64,000 nucleotides of DNA from Anaerolineales bacterium (GTDB lineage: Bacteria; Chloroflexota; Anaerolineae; JAAEKA01), in NCBI GenBank assembly GCA_020634615.1, contig JACKBI010000007.1, positions 1-64,000 of the forward strand, written 5' to 3'. Below, piece after piece: positions 26,534-34,630 of the stretch; position 1 is the first letter of the stretch, and each line of letters opens with the position of its first letter. Position numbers and translations under genes: made by a program. Below the pieces are notes generated by a model. The model did no database searches. It was not told where the DNA came from and saw nothing but the letters and a program-made list of their open reading frames with translations.

Positions 26534-27478
26534 TTACGCTGCGACAAGTTTTCGCCGCTCGAATTGCCCATCGATTTTCAGCAAGTCGTTTAGCCCTTGC
26601 TCCAGCCCGACTTCGGGAGCATAGCCCAGCAGCCGGCGCGCCAGTGAAATATCGGCTACCAGGCGCGCCACGCCCGGCGACTGACTTTCGTTGTAGATGA
26701 TCGACGGCGCGCGGCCGGCCACGCTGCCCACCACCCGCGCCAGATCCTGAATGCTGGTCTCCTGGCCTGAGCCGATGTTGATCACCTGACCGTCGACTTC
26801 TGGCACGCTGGCTGCAGCGGTCAAGGCCCGCACCACGTCGTCGATGTGGACGAAGTCGCGTGTCTGGCTGCCGTTGCCATGCACCACCAGTGACCCGCCC
26901 GTCAGCGCGCGGCGCAGAAACAGCGGCACCACCGGCGCGTGCGCCGGCGGGATTCGTTGGCCCGGCCCGTAGGCGTTGAACACGCGCAGCGCCACGGCAT
27001 CGCAGTTGTACAGACGCCCCAGCATGAACAGATAGTGCTCGGCGGCGATCTTGGTGATCGCGTACGGGGACTTGGGGCTGGGTTGCATCGTTTCATGCAC
27101 CGGCTGCCCCGGTTGATTGCCATAGACCGATGCGGACGATGTCAGCACCACTCGCGGTACACCGACATCGCGCACGGCCGTCAACAGCGCCACAGTCCCG
27201 CCCACGTTGACGTCGTTGTACTCCAGCGGATAGAGCACCGACTCCGGCACCGAGATGCGCGCCGCGAGATGGTAGACGCATTCCACGTCTTGCAGGAGCG
27301 TCCACAGGTTGGGCACGTTGCGCACATCGCCGCGCGAAAAGAGCACACGTGCATCGAGACGGGAGGGATCTCCGGCGCTCAGGTCATCCAGGACGCGGAC
27401 GTGGTGACCGGTTCTGACGAGGTGGTTAGCCAGCGTCGTCCCGATGAATCCCGCGCCGCCCGTAATAAGAAATCGCAT
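26534..27478 (-). CDS. NAD-dependent sugar-nucleotide epimerase/dehydratase
   Basis: A 314-aa extended short-chain dehydrogenase (GalE/RmlB-like). The NAD-binding MRFLITGGAGFIGTTLANHL is at the N terminus; the catalytic S-Y-K set is in LTSSASVYG and SPYAITKIAAEHY. Substrate-side motifs are RVFNAYGPGQRIPP and the QTRDFVHIDDVVRA block. It acts on a nucleotide sugar, probably as a UDP-glucose 4-epimerase-type enzyme, but substrate specificity is not readable. The ATG at 27478 starts the fold exactly; TATAAT sits 7 bases upstream and no ribosome site is present, so a leaderless message is likely. Confidence 0.85.
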   Translation of the reverse strand: MRFLITGGAGFIGTTLANHLVRTGHHVRVLDDLSAGDPSRLDARVLFSRGDVRNVPNLWTLLQDVECVYHLAARISVPESVLYPLEYNDVNVGGTVALLTAVRDVGVPRVVLTSSASVYGNQPGQPVHETMQPSPKSPYAITKIAAEHYLFMLGRLYNCDAVALRVFNAYGPGQRIPPAHAPVVPLFLRRALTGGSLVVHGNGSQTRDFVHIDDVVRALTAAASVPEVDGQVINIGSGQETSIQDLARVVGSVAGRAPSIIYNESQSPGVARLVADISLARRLLGYAPEVGLEQGLNDLLKIDGQFERRKLVAA

Positions 27479-27484
27479 GGGCCG

Positions 27485-27493
27485 ATTATAACA
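27485..27493 (-). promoter_or_regulatory. Extended -10 giving a leaderless epimerase mRNA
   Basis: The minus strand reads TGTTATAAT. Its end is 7 bases from ATG 27478, so transcription should start at the initiation codon. Confidence 0.45.
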
Positions 27494-27598
27494 CAGCGGG
27501 GCAGCCAGCACCAGCCGTCCGGTTGCTGGAGTGGCGTTACCAGACGCGGCGATGATTGATGAACCTCAAGAAATTAATACGGTAAGCAGTCGTGGCTC

Positions 27599-27664
27599 GT
27601 CATTCCCGCGTAGGCGGGAATCTACTCTTCACCGCGCTGGGTTCCCGCCTACGCGGGGACGACG
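27599..27664. repeat. REP-type inverted repeat (CATTCCCGC family), copy 1
   Basis: CGTCATTCCCGCGTAGGCGG and the near-complementary arm CCGCCTACGCGGGGACGACG form a long hairpin. A related copy lies at 42265-42335. This is a common dispersed bacterial repeat. Confidence 0.75.
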
Positions 27665-27687
27665 GAATACCGAAATACATCCTGAAC

Positions 27688-27771
27688 TTTCATCAATCGG
27701 GGGAACCCGCCAAGCCCCTCAGCGGCGAGGACATCGACGCAGTGTTGACGTATCTGCCGGCGAAGCCATGA
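27688..27771 (+). pseudogene. Possible relic of a cytochrome c C terminus
   Basis: This frame reads FHQSGEPAKPLSGEDIDAVL and then TYLPAKP before TGA. The pattern LSxEDIDAVLxYL is typical of the last helix of class I cytochromes c. There is no heme site or start upstream, where repeats intervene. It may be coincidental. Confidence 0.3.
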
Positions 27772-27847
27772 CTGATGAAGGTCAAAAATGAGAGTCGGCA
27801 ATCCGCTCGACACGCCCACCGGAGGCCACCCACTCCGCTCCGCTGTG

Positions 27848-27997
27848 GGGTGCTTCGCAAGGCCATCCGGCTACAAGGTGGAAGCCCATTCAGGGCAGGA
27901 ATCCAGGCTCGTAGAGCCTTTCACCTCGTAGCCCGATCCGTTTTACGGTCGGGCGGGACTCGCCAGGCTATCACCGGAATAGAATCTTAACTTTCAT
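27848..27997. mobile_element. MITE-like element, truncated inverted copy
   Basis: The reverse complement begins ATGAAAGTTAAGAT and continues GGTGATAGCC, CCGCCCGACCGTAAAACGG and TTGTAGCCGGATGGCC. It matches the element at 6647-6838 over most of its length but lacks the other terminal repeat. AACTTTCATCAAT occurs at this end and again near 27685. Confidence 0.55.
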
Positions 27998-28174
27998 CAA
28001 TTGATGGTAATGGCCGGTTAGAAACCGGGTTTTTCACTTGTGATCCTAAACCTGGCACACTCACAAACCGCTTGATGCCCACGATCGCTGGTTGCGAGAA
28101 CAAAAGCCCGGCTTCTTTCGCTCCGCTTGCGCAGCGGCGTTGTTAGCTTTGAATGATTGCCCCCGAGCTAAAAG

Positions 28175-28208
28175 CACCGCCGTCCGTCTGGTGTGGCGGA
28201 CGGCGGTG
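28175..28208 (-). terminator. Terminator of the metalloprotease gene
   Basis: CACCGCCGTCCG (28175-28186) and CGGACGGCGGTG (28197-28208), a 12-bp stem. On the minus strand it is followed by CTTTTAG, 18 bases after the stop at 28226. Confidence 0.65.
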
Positions 28209-28225
28209 TTCTGTGTCGTCGGGGA

Positions 28226-30322
28226 TTACTGCTGCGTGATCGAGTACTGGTACTGCGCCTTCTCGGTGGTCACCGGCGCCAGGGCGCTGATAGCCAGAAT
28301 GGCACTGTTGCCGCGACGAATGTCGTTGACGGCCCAGCTTCCCTGCCCGTTGCCGTCCACCTCCAGGCGGGTGATCACCGGGTCGGCGCCGCTGTCCATC
28401 TCGATCAACTGCACCAGCCAGCGCTGGCGGATCGTGTTGTCGGTGCGTATCCAGCCCTCGCTGACCCAGTCGCCGTCGCTCTCAGCGTCATCTGTGTAGC
28501 CGATCTCAGGGATGCTGATGTCGTCCACGAAGAAGCCGGGGTAGTTGACCGCGTCGTCGGTGATGTACTGGAAGCGCACCAGCACTTCCTCGTTGCCGGC
28601 GAAGGGCGTCAGGTCGGCCGTTTGCTGGATCCACTGAGCGTTGCAGGCATCGCCCGCTTCCTGGCTGCTGGAGTCGCCTGAGCAGCCGGTCAACGCGGGG
28701 CCGAAGCTGTTGCCGTTGGGATTGTCCTCGGTGGTGTCCTGCGTGGTCAGCGGCGTCCAGGTCTCGCCGCCGTCGGTGGAAGCCATGACGTAGCCGTAGT
28801 CCCAGTCGTCCTCGATGTCGTACCAGGTCCAGAAGTTGAGCGTCGCGCTGTCCACGCTGCTCAGGTCGAAGGCGCGCGTCAGGCGGGCATCGGAGTCGTC
28901 GACGCGGTTGGCCCACCACATGTCCTCACCGCTGTGGGCGCTGGTGTTGGCCAGGCTGGCAGTCGTGGCGCCCTGGAAGTCGATGCGCACGTCGCCGCTG
29001 CCGGTCAGTTCGATGTAGTCGGTGGCGTACTGCGACACGTCGGTCTCGCGCTGCACGGGGTAGCGGCGATGGGTCGCGTCAATCGCCATCGGCTGGACGT
29101 CGTCGCGCTGGTAGCCATAGCGTCCATCGGCAAGGTCAGGATTGTCCAGGAAGTTGGCGATCACCCAGTCGGCGAACACGTCGTCGAAGGTGACGCCGGT
29201 GTTGTCCTTGGCCAGCGCCTCGTTGAACCCGTCGATGCCGTTGGCGTCGGAAGCCACCGCGTCCTGCGTCAACTGGTTGCCGAAGCGTTGCAGGAAGTAC
29301 GACATGAACAGGTAGGCGTTGCCATAGTGTTCGGTGCGGCCGTTGGGGTCGTCACTCCAGGCGTTCAACTGCGTGTCGGGCAGGGCGCTGAAGGCGTAGT
29401 CAGCCCCGCCGCGGTCGTAGCCGTTCAGCTCCGAAGCCAGCTCGCTCATTCCCTCGTTGACCCAACTGGTCTCGTTCTTGTCCTGGTACCAGTGGATCAT
29501 GTGCTGGAACTCATGCGCCAGCACGCCGTTGTAGAAGTCGGTGTCGGGCTTGGTGTTGTCGATGTTGATGTAGAACATCTCCCGCTCGTTGGAGAAGGGC
29601 TGCGCCTTGTTGCTGACCTCATCGGCGCCACTGAAATAGCCGGCAATGCTGTCGCCAAGCTGCTCGGAGTGCAGGATGTGCAGCCGCGGGTCGTTGTCCA
29701 CGCCGGGACTCCATTCGCTGCCGAAGAAGTTGCGGTCGGTCGGGTAGGTCGCTTCGGCGAACTTGTCAGCCGCGGCCTTCAGAGCAACCGGGTCGTATTT
29801 CACGCCGTCTTCGACCCACATATACACCACGTCATTGACATAAGCCAGCGTCGCGTCGATCTGGAAATGCTCGTTGGTGTCGTCGTTGTTGATCCAGAAC
29901 TTCTGGCGTTCGTTCAGCCGGTAGGTGGGCGTCGTGTCGTTGACGACCTCCGGGATTGGCCCGGTGCCGCGCAGTTCCTCTGCCAGCACCCGCAGGTTTC
30001 TGGCGGGGACGACAGCTTCCTGCAGTTGCATCTCGGTCAGGAAATCCTCGGCGGCCGGGGTGGGTGCGGCTGAGCTGCCGCCAGCCGCGATGGTAGGTCG
30101 CGGTGTGGCCGATGGGCGGGGCGCCCGCGGCGTCGCGGTGGCCACGAGAACCTCCACCGTCGCCACGTCGGGGAAGGTGAATTCAGGGCTGCTGCTGCTG
30201 GACGACGCCAGCAAGCCAAAGCCGAGGCCACCCGCACCAACCGCGAAAAGACAGCAGCAGCACAAGAGGATGGCTGCCACGCCGATGATCCACCAAATCG
30301 TGTTGTTCTGGTTGTTGTTCAA
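28226..30322 (-). CDS. Secreted zinc metalloprotease (immune inhibitor A-like)
   Basis: A 698-aa extracellular or membrane-anchored protease. A hydrophobic N-terminal anchor with a Cys cluster (ILLCCCCLFAVGAG) is followed by a Ser/Pro-rich linker. The catalytic domain has H270-E-F-Q-H274 in VLAHEFQHMIHWYQD, and SWVNEGMSELASEL supplies the third ligand (E290/E294 region). Residues about 430-690 are beta-rich, with DDSDARLTRAFDLSSVDSAT and VDDISIPEIGY resembling the MAM/immune-inhibitor-A accessory domain. It digests extracellular protein. The start is TTG at 30322, supported by GGAGAAG 5 bases upstream. Confidence 0.82.
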   Translation of the reverse strand: MNNNQNNTIWWIIGVAAILLCCCCLFAVGAGGLGFGLLASSSSSSPEFTFPDVATVEVLVATATPRAPRPSATPRPTIAAGGSSAAPTPAAEDFLTEMQLQEAVVPARNLRVLAEELRGTGPIPEVVNDTTPTYRLNERQKFWINNDDTNEHFQIDATLAYVNDVVYMWVEDGVKYDPVALKAAADKFAEATYPTDRNFFGSEWSPGVDNDPRLHILHSEQLGDSIAGYFSGADEVSNKAQPFSNEREMFYINIDNTKPDTDFYNGVLAHEFQHMIHWYQDKNETSWVNEGMSELASELNGYDRGGADYAFSALPDTQLNAWSDDPNGRTEHYGNAYLFMSYFLQRFGNQLTQDAVASDANGIDGFNEALAKDNTGVTFDDVFADWVIANFLDNPDLADGRYGYQRDDVQPMAIDATHRRYPVQRETDVSQYATDYIELTGSGDVRIDFQGATTASLANTSAHSGEDMWWANRVDDSDARLTRAFDLSSVDSATLNFWTWYDIEDDWDYGYVMASTDGGETWTPLTTQDTTEDNPNGNSFGPALTGCSGDSSSQEAGDACNAQWIQQTADLTPFAGNEEVLVRFQYITDDAVNYPGFFVDDISIPEIGYTDDAESDGDWVSEGWIRTDNTIRQRWLVQLIEMDSGADPVITRLEVDGNGQGSWAVNDIRRGNSAILAISALAPVTTEKAQYQYSITQQ

Positions 30323-30343
30323 TGTTACTTCTCCAAGTCTCAG

Positions 30344-31096
30344 TTACCCACCGACGTTCACGGTGACCGTACATTGTCCAAAGTTGCCGGTGGCGTCGAC
30401 CGTCACCAGCCGCAGTTGATAGGCGCCGGCGGGCAAACCCGAGGGGTCCCATGTGCCCAACGGTCCATTGACGACCGGGTTATCGCGCCGCGCATAGAAG
30501 CTGAAATCGCCGGATGCCCCGGCCGGCTTGAACTCAATCTTGTAATACTGGAAAGAGCCAGTCTGGGCGGTGCCGACCACCTGCACCGGACCGTTGATCT
30601 GCTGGTTTGCACCTGGCTCGATAATAACCGCGCGCGCATCGGGGCAGTTGGCAGCCACAACCACCGGCGCTTGGGGGGTCGGCGTTTCCGGCGGCGGCTC
30701 TGTCACCACAGGCCGGGGAGTCGCCCGTGGCCGCGGCGTCGGCGTGATTGTCGGCGTCTCAGTGACGGTCGGCGTGGCTTCGGGTGTCGGTGTCGGCGTC
30801 GAGATCAGGAATACCGGTGTCGGCGTTGGGTCCGCCTCTGCGATAATCGGCTCGACGGCAGTCGTGAGATAGTTGCTGACAAAATAGGTCGCGCCCATAA
30901 TGGCGATGAGCAGTAGCGCCCAACGCAGTGCACCGTGGGTTCGATTGGTTGCGGTCTCGCGTTCCAGCGAGAACGCGGCCTGGCGGCGCTCGCGGCGCGC
31001 AAGGATCGCGACTCGCAGCAGATAAAGCGCGGCAATCGCGCAGATCGCGTAAATAGCGGGCGCATATCTGCTGAGGATCTGTACTAGAACAGCCAT
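30344..31096 (-). CDS. Membrane-anchored protein with Pro/Thr linker and Ig-like domain
   Basis: A 250-aa protein. There is a transmembrane helix near residues 10-30, a basic cytosolic patch (ARRERRQAAF), and a second helix about 55-75 (ALRWALLLIAIMGATYFVS). A Thr/Pro-rich linker (TPTPTPEATPTVTETPTITP) follows, then a C-terminal beta-sandwich-like domain (PGANQQINGPVQVVGTAQTG, YYKIEFKPAG and LPAGAYQLRLVTVDATGNFG). The C-terminal domain resembles extracellular carbohydrate- or wall-binding Ig-like modules of Chloroflexota. It lies 22 bases upstream of the metalloprotease gene, so the two may be co-expressed. Confidence 0.6.
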   Translation of the reverse strand: MAVLVQILSRYAPAIYAICAIAALYLLRVAILARRERRQAAFSLERETATNRTHGALRWALLLIAIMGATYFVSNYLTTAVEPIIAEADPTPTPVFLISTPTPTPEATPTVTETPTITPTPRPRATPRPVVTEPPPETPTPQAPVVVAANCPDARAVIIEPGANQQINGPVQVVGTAQTGSFQYYKIEFKPAGASGDFSFYARRDNPVVNGPLGTWDPSGLPAGAYQLRLVTVDATGNFGQCTVTVNVGG

Positions 31097-31126
31097 GAAG
31101 GGACTGTGTTACTCCTAATGCGAAAC

Positions 31127-31155
31127 AAATGCCCGAGCGGGTCGCCGGGCATTTG
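31127..31155. terminator. Hairpin between the membrane protein gene and PNP gene
   Basis: CAAATGCCCG (31127-31136) and CGGGCATTTG (31146-31155) form a 10-bp stem. It lies in a 221-base gap that also holds GGCTGGC...GCCAGCC near 31200. Confidence 0.5.
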
Positions 31156-31317
31156 CCAGGATTTCTCAGGGTGTGTGCAACGTCTTCAGAGTCGCCGCTG
31201 GCTGGCGGTGGCCAGCCGATAACGTCTATGCATTTCTACGGTCGGACCTGGCAGCTTCCGAAGTCTTGCTTCCAGCGCACCCTGCTGATTATAGCACGTT
31301 TGCGTCAGGGTGGAAGT

Positions 31318-32160
31318 TCACAGGCGCGCCAGCACGCCGCAAATCAGGCTTGTCATACGCGGCACCAGCAAGGCGCCGGCTTCCAGCACTTCCTCGTGGC
31401 TCGCCTCGCCCTCGCCGTCGATGACATCGATGGCGACGTTGCTGATGCCGGAAACGCCCATGACACGCATTCCGCCGTGACGGGCGACGATAGCCTCCGG
31501 TACAGTAGACATGCCCACGGCGTCGCCGCCGATCATCCGCAGGAAGCGCACATCGGCCGGTGTCTCGAAGGTCGGCCCGGCCAGGCCGACGTAGACGCCT
31601 TGATGCAGCGGCAGCTTCTCTTCAGTGGCAACTGCCAGCGCGAGCTCACGCAATTCCCGATCGTAGGTTCTGGACATATCAAGAAAGCGGGGGCCAAGTT
31701 CGGGATCGTTGGGGCCGCGCAGCGGATTTTCGCCTGCCATGCCGACATAGTTGATGTGGTCGTTGATCAGCATCATGTCGCCGGTGTGATACTGCTTATT
31801 CAGCCCGCCGGCCGCATTGGTCAACATCAGAATCTCCACGCCCAGCTGCCGGAAGACGCGCACCGGCAAGGTGACCTGTTGCATGGAGTAGCCCTCGTAA
31901 TAGTGAGCGCGGCCTTGCATCACGATCACCGGATTGCCCTTCAGATGTCCTATGACCAGCCGGCCCTGGTGGCCGGCAATGGTGGAGACCGGGAAATGGG
32001 GGATATCGCCATATCGGACGACAACCGCGTCTTCGACCTGATCGGCCAGCGGGTTCAGTCCCGACCCGAGCACCAGCGCAACACGCGGTTGCAGCGGGCT
32101 GAAGCCGCGAATGGCGGCCGCGGCCTCCTCGAAATGTTGGCGTGTGGGCGCGCTAGTCAC
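31318..32160 (-). CDS. punA: Purine nucleoside phosphorylase
   Basis: A 280-aa PNP of the trimeric (type I, inosine/guanosine) class. Visible are VALVLGSGLNPLADQV, the phosphate-binding HFPVSTIAGHQGRLVIG and QGRAHYYEGY, LMLTNAAGGLNKQYHTGDMM, the base-site VYVGLAGPTFETPADVRFLR, and GMSTVPEAIVARH with VMGVSGISNVA. It cleaves purine nucleosides to base and ribose-1-phosphate. It starts with GTG 2 bases after the recombinase stop, so translation is probably coupled. Confidence 0.92.
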   Translation of the reverse strand: MTSAPTRQHFEEAAAAIRGFSPLQPRVALVLGSGLNPLADQVEDAVVVRYGDIPHFPVSTIAGHQGRLVIGHLKGNPVIVMQGRAHYYEGYSMQQVTLPVRVFRQLGVEILMLTNAAGGLNKQYHTGDMMLINDHINYVGMAGENPLRGPNDPELGPRFLDMSRTYDRELRELALAVATEEKLPLHQGVYVGLAGPTFETPADVRFLRMIGGDAVGMSTVPEAIVARHGGMRVMGVSGISNVAIDVIDGEGEASHEEVLEAGALLVPRMTSLICGVLARL

Positions 32161-32162
32161 AG

Positions 32163-33074
32163 TTAGGCCCTCGGATGCGCGACGTTATAGGCTTCGCGCA
32201 GGTGGTCCTGGGTGACTTGCGTGTAGACCTGGGTGGTGGAGATGTTGGCGTGGCCCAGCAGCTTTTGCACGTCGCGCAGCTTGGCACCGCCATGCAGCAT
32301 GTGGGTGGCGAAGGAATGGCGCAGTGTGTGCGGCGTGACGTCCCCTTCGATGCCGACGGTATCCACGTATTGCTTGATGATCAGCCAAAGGCCTTGGCGG
32401 GTCAGCCGCTCACCGCGATGGTTCAGAAAGAGCGCCTTTTCCTCGCTGTTGCGCACCAGCACTGGCCGGCCGTTCTTCAGATACGCGTCGATGGTCAGCG
32501 CGGCCTGGTCGTAGACCGGCACAACCCGCTCGCGATCCCCTTTGCCGATGCAGTAGATGGTGCCAGTCTCCAGGTCCACATCTTCGATGTTCAGCGACAC
32601 GACCTCGGAGACGCGCAGGCCGGTGGCGTAAAGCGTCTCCAGCAGGGCCGTATCACGCAGTCCCTTGGCCGAGTCGGATTTGGTGGGCTCGGCCAGCAGC
32701 CGCTCCACATCTTCAATCGAGATCGCCTTGGGCAGATGCTTCTTGACTTTGGGCGATTCCAGCTTCAACGTCGGATCGTCAGTGACCGAACCTTCCTCCT
32801 TAAGGAAGTGGAAGAAGGACTTGGTAGCAGCCACCTTGCGCGCCACGGTGGATGACGCATAGCCGCGCTCCTTCATGGCCAGCATGTAGTCGACGATGTG
32901 GTTCTTGTCGATCTGGTTCCACTCGGTGGGCGGCTCTTTCTTCTTTTGTGTGGAGTAGTCGCTCAGGAACTCAGCGAACTGGCCGAGGTCGTTGCGATAG
33001 GCGGCCAGGGTGTTTTCTGAGTATCCTCGTTCGGTGGCCACATAGTCCAGGAACTCATCGATCTGCTCTTGCAT
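32163..33074 (-). CDS. xerD: Tyrosine site-specific recombinase (XerC/XerD)
   Basis: A 303-aa recombinase. The N-terminal SAM-like DNA-binding domain (EFLDYVATERGYSENTLAAY) is followed by a catalytic domain with Arg in LYATGLRVSEVVSL, HTLRHSFATHMLHGGAKLRD (HxxR), LGHANISTTQ (His) and VYTQVTQDHL (Tyr nucleophile). The length fits chromosome-dimer-resolving Xer proteins rather than phage integrases, and no attachment repeat is seen. ATG 33074 is preferred (GAGGAG upstream) over TTG 33089. It is coupled to punA. Confidence 0.88.
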   Translation of the reverse strand: MQEQIDEFLDYVATERGYSENTLAAYRNDLGQFAEFLSDYSTQKKKEPPTEWNQIDKNHIVDYMLAMKERGYASSTVARKVAATKSFFHFLKEEGSVTDDPTLKLESPKVKKHLPKAISIEDVERLLAEPTKSDSAKGLRDTALLETLYATGLRVSEVVSLNIEDVDLETGTIYCIGKGDRERVVPVYDQAALTIDAYLKNGRPVLVRNSEEKALFLNHRGERLTRQGLWLIIKQYVDTVGIEGDVTPHTLRHSFATHMLHGGAKLRDVQKLLGHANISTTQVYTQVTQDHLREAYNVAHPRA

Positions 33075-33460
33075 TGCAGAACTCCTCAAGGGGACAAAGC
33101 TGGCCTGAGCAATGTACGATGATCATGGGGTGCGGCGTCAGGAGGGCAACAAGCCAGGTGTTCAGGTGTTATGGTAATCTCGCGCTATTGTACCATGGCT
33201 TTCCATAATGCCAAAGTCGCGCAGGCGCGAAATCAGTTCGGTGAATGGAACTCACCGTCTGAACATACCAAGGCCCCTCAGGGCCTGCGGAACCAGCGCC
33301 TGAGGGCGCTTCGTGTGTTCAGTCAGGGAGTTCAATCCCTGACCGGACGGTGGCACGGTCGGAGACCGGCCACAGCAGGGGCGAAGTCGCTCTGGCCGGT
33401 CTCCGACCGTGCCAGTACCCTACACCTTCGCTCTGGCCGGTCTCCGACCGTGCCAGTACC
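33075..33460. repeat. Gap with tandem REP units and hairpins
   Basis: No gene is supported here. A hairpin GTCAGGGA/TCCCTGAC lies at 33322-33343. An inverted arm GGCACGGTCGGAGACCGGCC lies at 33352-33371. Then two direct 40-bp copies containing GGCCGGTCTCCGACCGTGCC lie at 33387-33426 and 33428-33467, the second running over the phnE stop codon. The same family recurs near 47018 and 62510. Confidence 0.65.
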
Positions 33461-34630
33461 CTACACCAGTCGCTCGCGGATCACTGCGCTGGAGTAGTCC
33501 ATGATCGACACCACAATCGCAATCGCCCAGACCGCAACTGCCGCCTTCTCGTACTGCAACAGGTTGATCCATTGGATCAGCAGGAAGCCGATGCCGCCGC
33601 CGCCCACCAGACCGATCACCGTACTCATGCGCACGTTGATGTCCCAGCGGTAGAGTGTGAACGCGATGAACGGTGCGACGATCTGCGGCACGACGCCGTA
33701 GATGATGCGTTGGCCGCCGCTGGCGCCGGTGGCGGTGATCGCCTCCAGTGGCCCGTTCTCGATCCCCTCGATCTGTTCCGAGTACAACTTGCCTAGGGCG
33801 GCGATGGAATGGACCGTCAGCGCCAGTACCCCGGCAAACGGACCAATACCCACCCAGACCGCGAAGATGATGGCCCAGATCAGCGGCTCAATGGCGCGTG
33901 TCAGGTTCATGATGAAGCGCACGATGTAATAGATCACCGTTCCAACGCGCGTGCGGGTCATCAGATTGCGTGCGCCCAGGAAGCTGAATGGGATGGCAAA
34001 AACAATCGCGAAGATCGTCGCCATCAGCGCCAGCAGCACGGTTTGGATCATCTTCACAAAGACGACCTTGGTGGTTTCCGAGATCTGCATCGGTCCAAAC
34101 TCGATCTCGTACTCCGCCTGGAGCCGGTGCGCCAGCCCTTCGGATTTGTAGGTGAAGTCGGCCGGTATCGTCAGGTCGGTGGTGAATTCGCCATTGACGT
34201 CGGTCAACACCACCGCCAGCCGGTCGCGGCGCGGATTATCCACTGCGGCCAGGCTTAGCGTTACCTGGGTGCGCGGCGGGTAGTTCAGGCCCTGGACGCC
34301 GATAGTCTCACCGCGTGCGGCGCACGTTTCGCTGATGATCATGTACCCAGCGGGGTTGGGAGGCGTCTGCGGCGGCGGGTTGTCGGTACAGGGGATCTGG
34401 ATCAGCGAGGTGCTGGTGAAATCCTTGGTTTCCTTGGTGACGAATTCAGGATGCAGCAGCGAATTGAGCAACGGCTGCACGTCGTTGAAACCGGTGACGA
34501 GGTCCTTGAAGTTGATCTCGGTCACTTGCCAGCCAATGGCAAAAATGGCGATGCCGACAACGATCAGCACCCAGCGCAGCAGGGTGTGCCCAAACGAACG
34601 ACGTGGCCGGTACTTGTTATAAAGGCTCAT
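33461..34630 (-). CDS. phnE: Phosphonate-type ABC permease PhnE with extracytoplasmic insert
   Basis: A 389-aa permease. Helix 1 is near residues 20-37. Residues about 65-180 form a large polar insert with two cysteines (C81, C103) and strands such as IGVQGLNYPPRTQVTLSLAA and LTDVNGEFTTDLTIPADFTY, reading like a beta-sandwich. The PhnE membrane core follows (MIQTVLLALMATIFAIVFAI, IPFSFLGARNLM, YYIVRFIMNLTRAIEPLIWA) with the coupling loop EAITATGASGGQRIIYGVVP. It probably imports phosphonate, phosphite or a related oxyanion. It overlaps phnC by 4 bases (ATGA). Confidence 0.85.
   Translation of the reverse strand: MSLYNKYRPRRSFGHTLLRWVLIVVGIAIFAIGWQVTEINFKDLVTGFNDVQPLLNSLLHPEFVTKETKDFTSTSLIQIPCTDNPPPQTPPNPAGYMIISETCAARGETIGVQGLNYPPRTQVTLSLAAVDNPRRDRLAVVLTDVNGEFTTDLTIPADFTYKSEGLAHRLQAEYEIEFGPMQISETTKVVFVKMIQTVLLALMATIFAIVFAIPFSFLGARNLMTRTRVGTVIYYIVRFIMNLTRAIEPLIWAIIFAVWVGIGPFAGVLALTVHSIAALGKLYSEQIEGIENGPLEAITATGASGGQRIIYGVVPQIVAPFIAFTLYRWDINVRMSTVIGLVGGGGIGFLLIQWINLLQYEKAAVAVWAIAIVVSIMDYSSAVIRERLV

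Larger units (their letters stand above)
27665..28225. other. Gene-free gap with decayed sequence and repeats
   Basis: The gap between the epimerase and metalloprotease genes (27479-28225) carries no supported gene. In order it holds the REP hairpin, a possible cytochrome c tail relic (27688-27771), an inverted truncated MITE-like copy (27848-27997), small palindromes around AACCGGGTTTTT, and a terminator. Confidence 0.6.

Noticed and set aside
27775..27990. Small plus-strand ORF in the repeat-filled gap
   Set aside because: It runs through the truncated MITE-like copy and has no motif or ribosome site.
32163..33074. Xer-type recombinase as a phage or island integrase
   Set aside because: Its length and sequence fit XerC/XerD, it is coupled to a metabolic gene, and no att-like direct repeats or phage genes flank it.
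33387..33467. Two spaced direct repeats as a mini CRISPR array
   Set aside because: Only two 40-bp units one base apart, no variable spacers, and the unit is a dispersed palindromic REP family.
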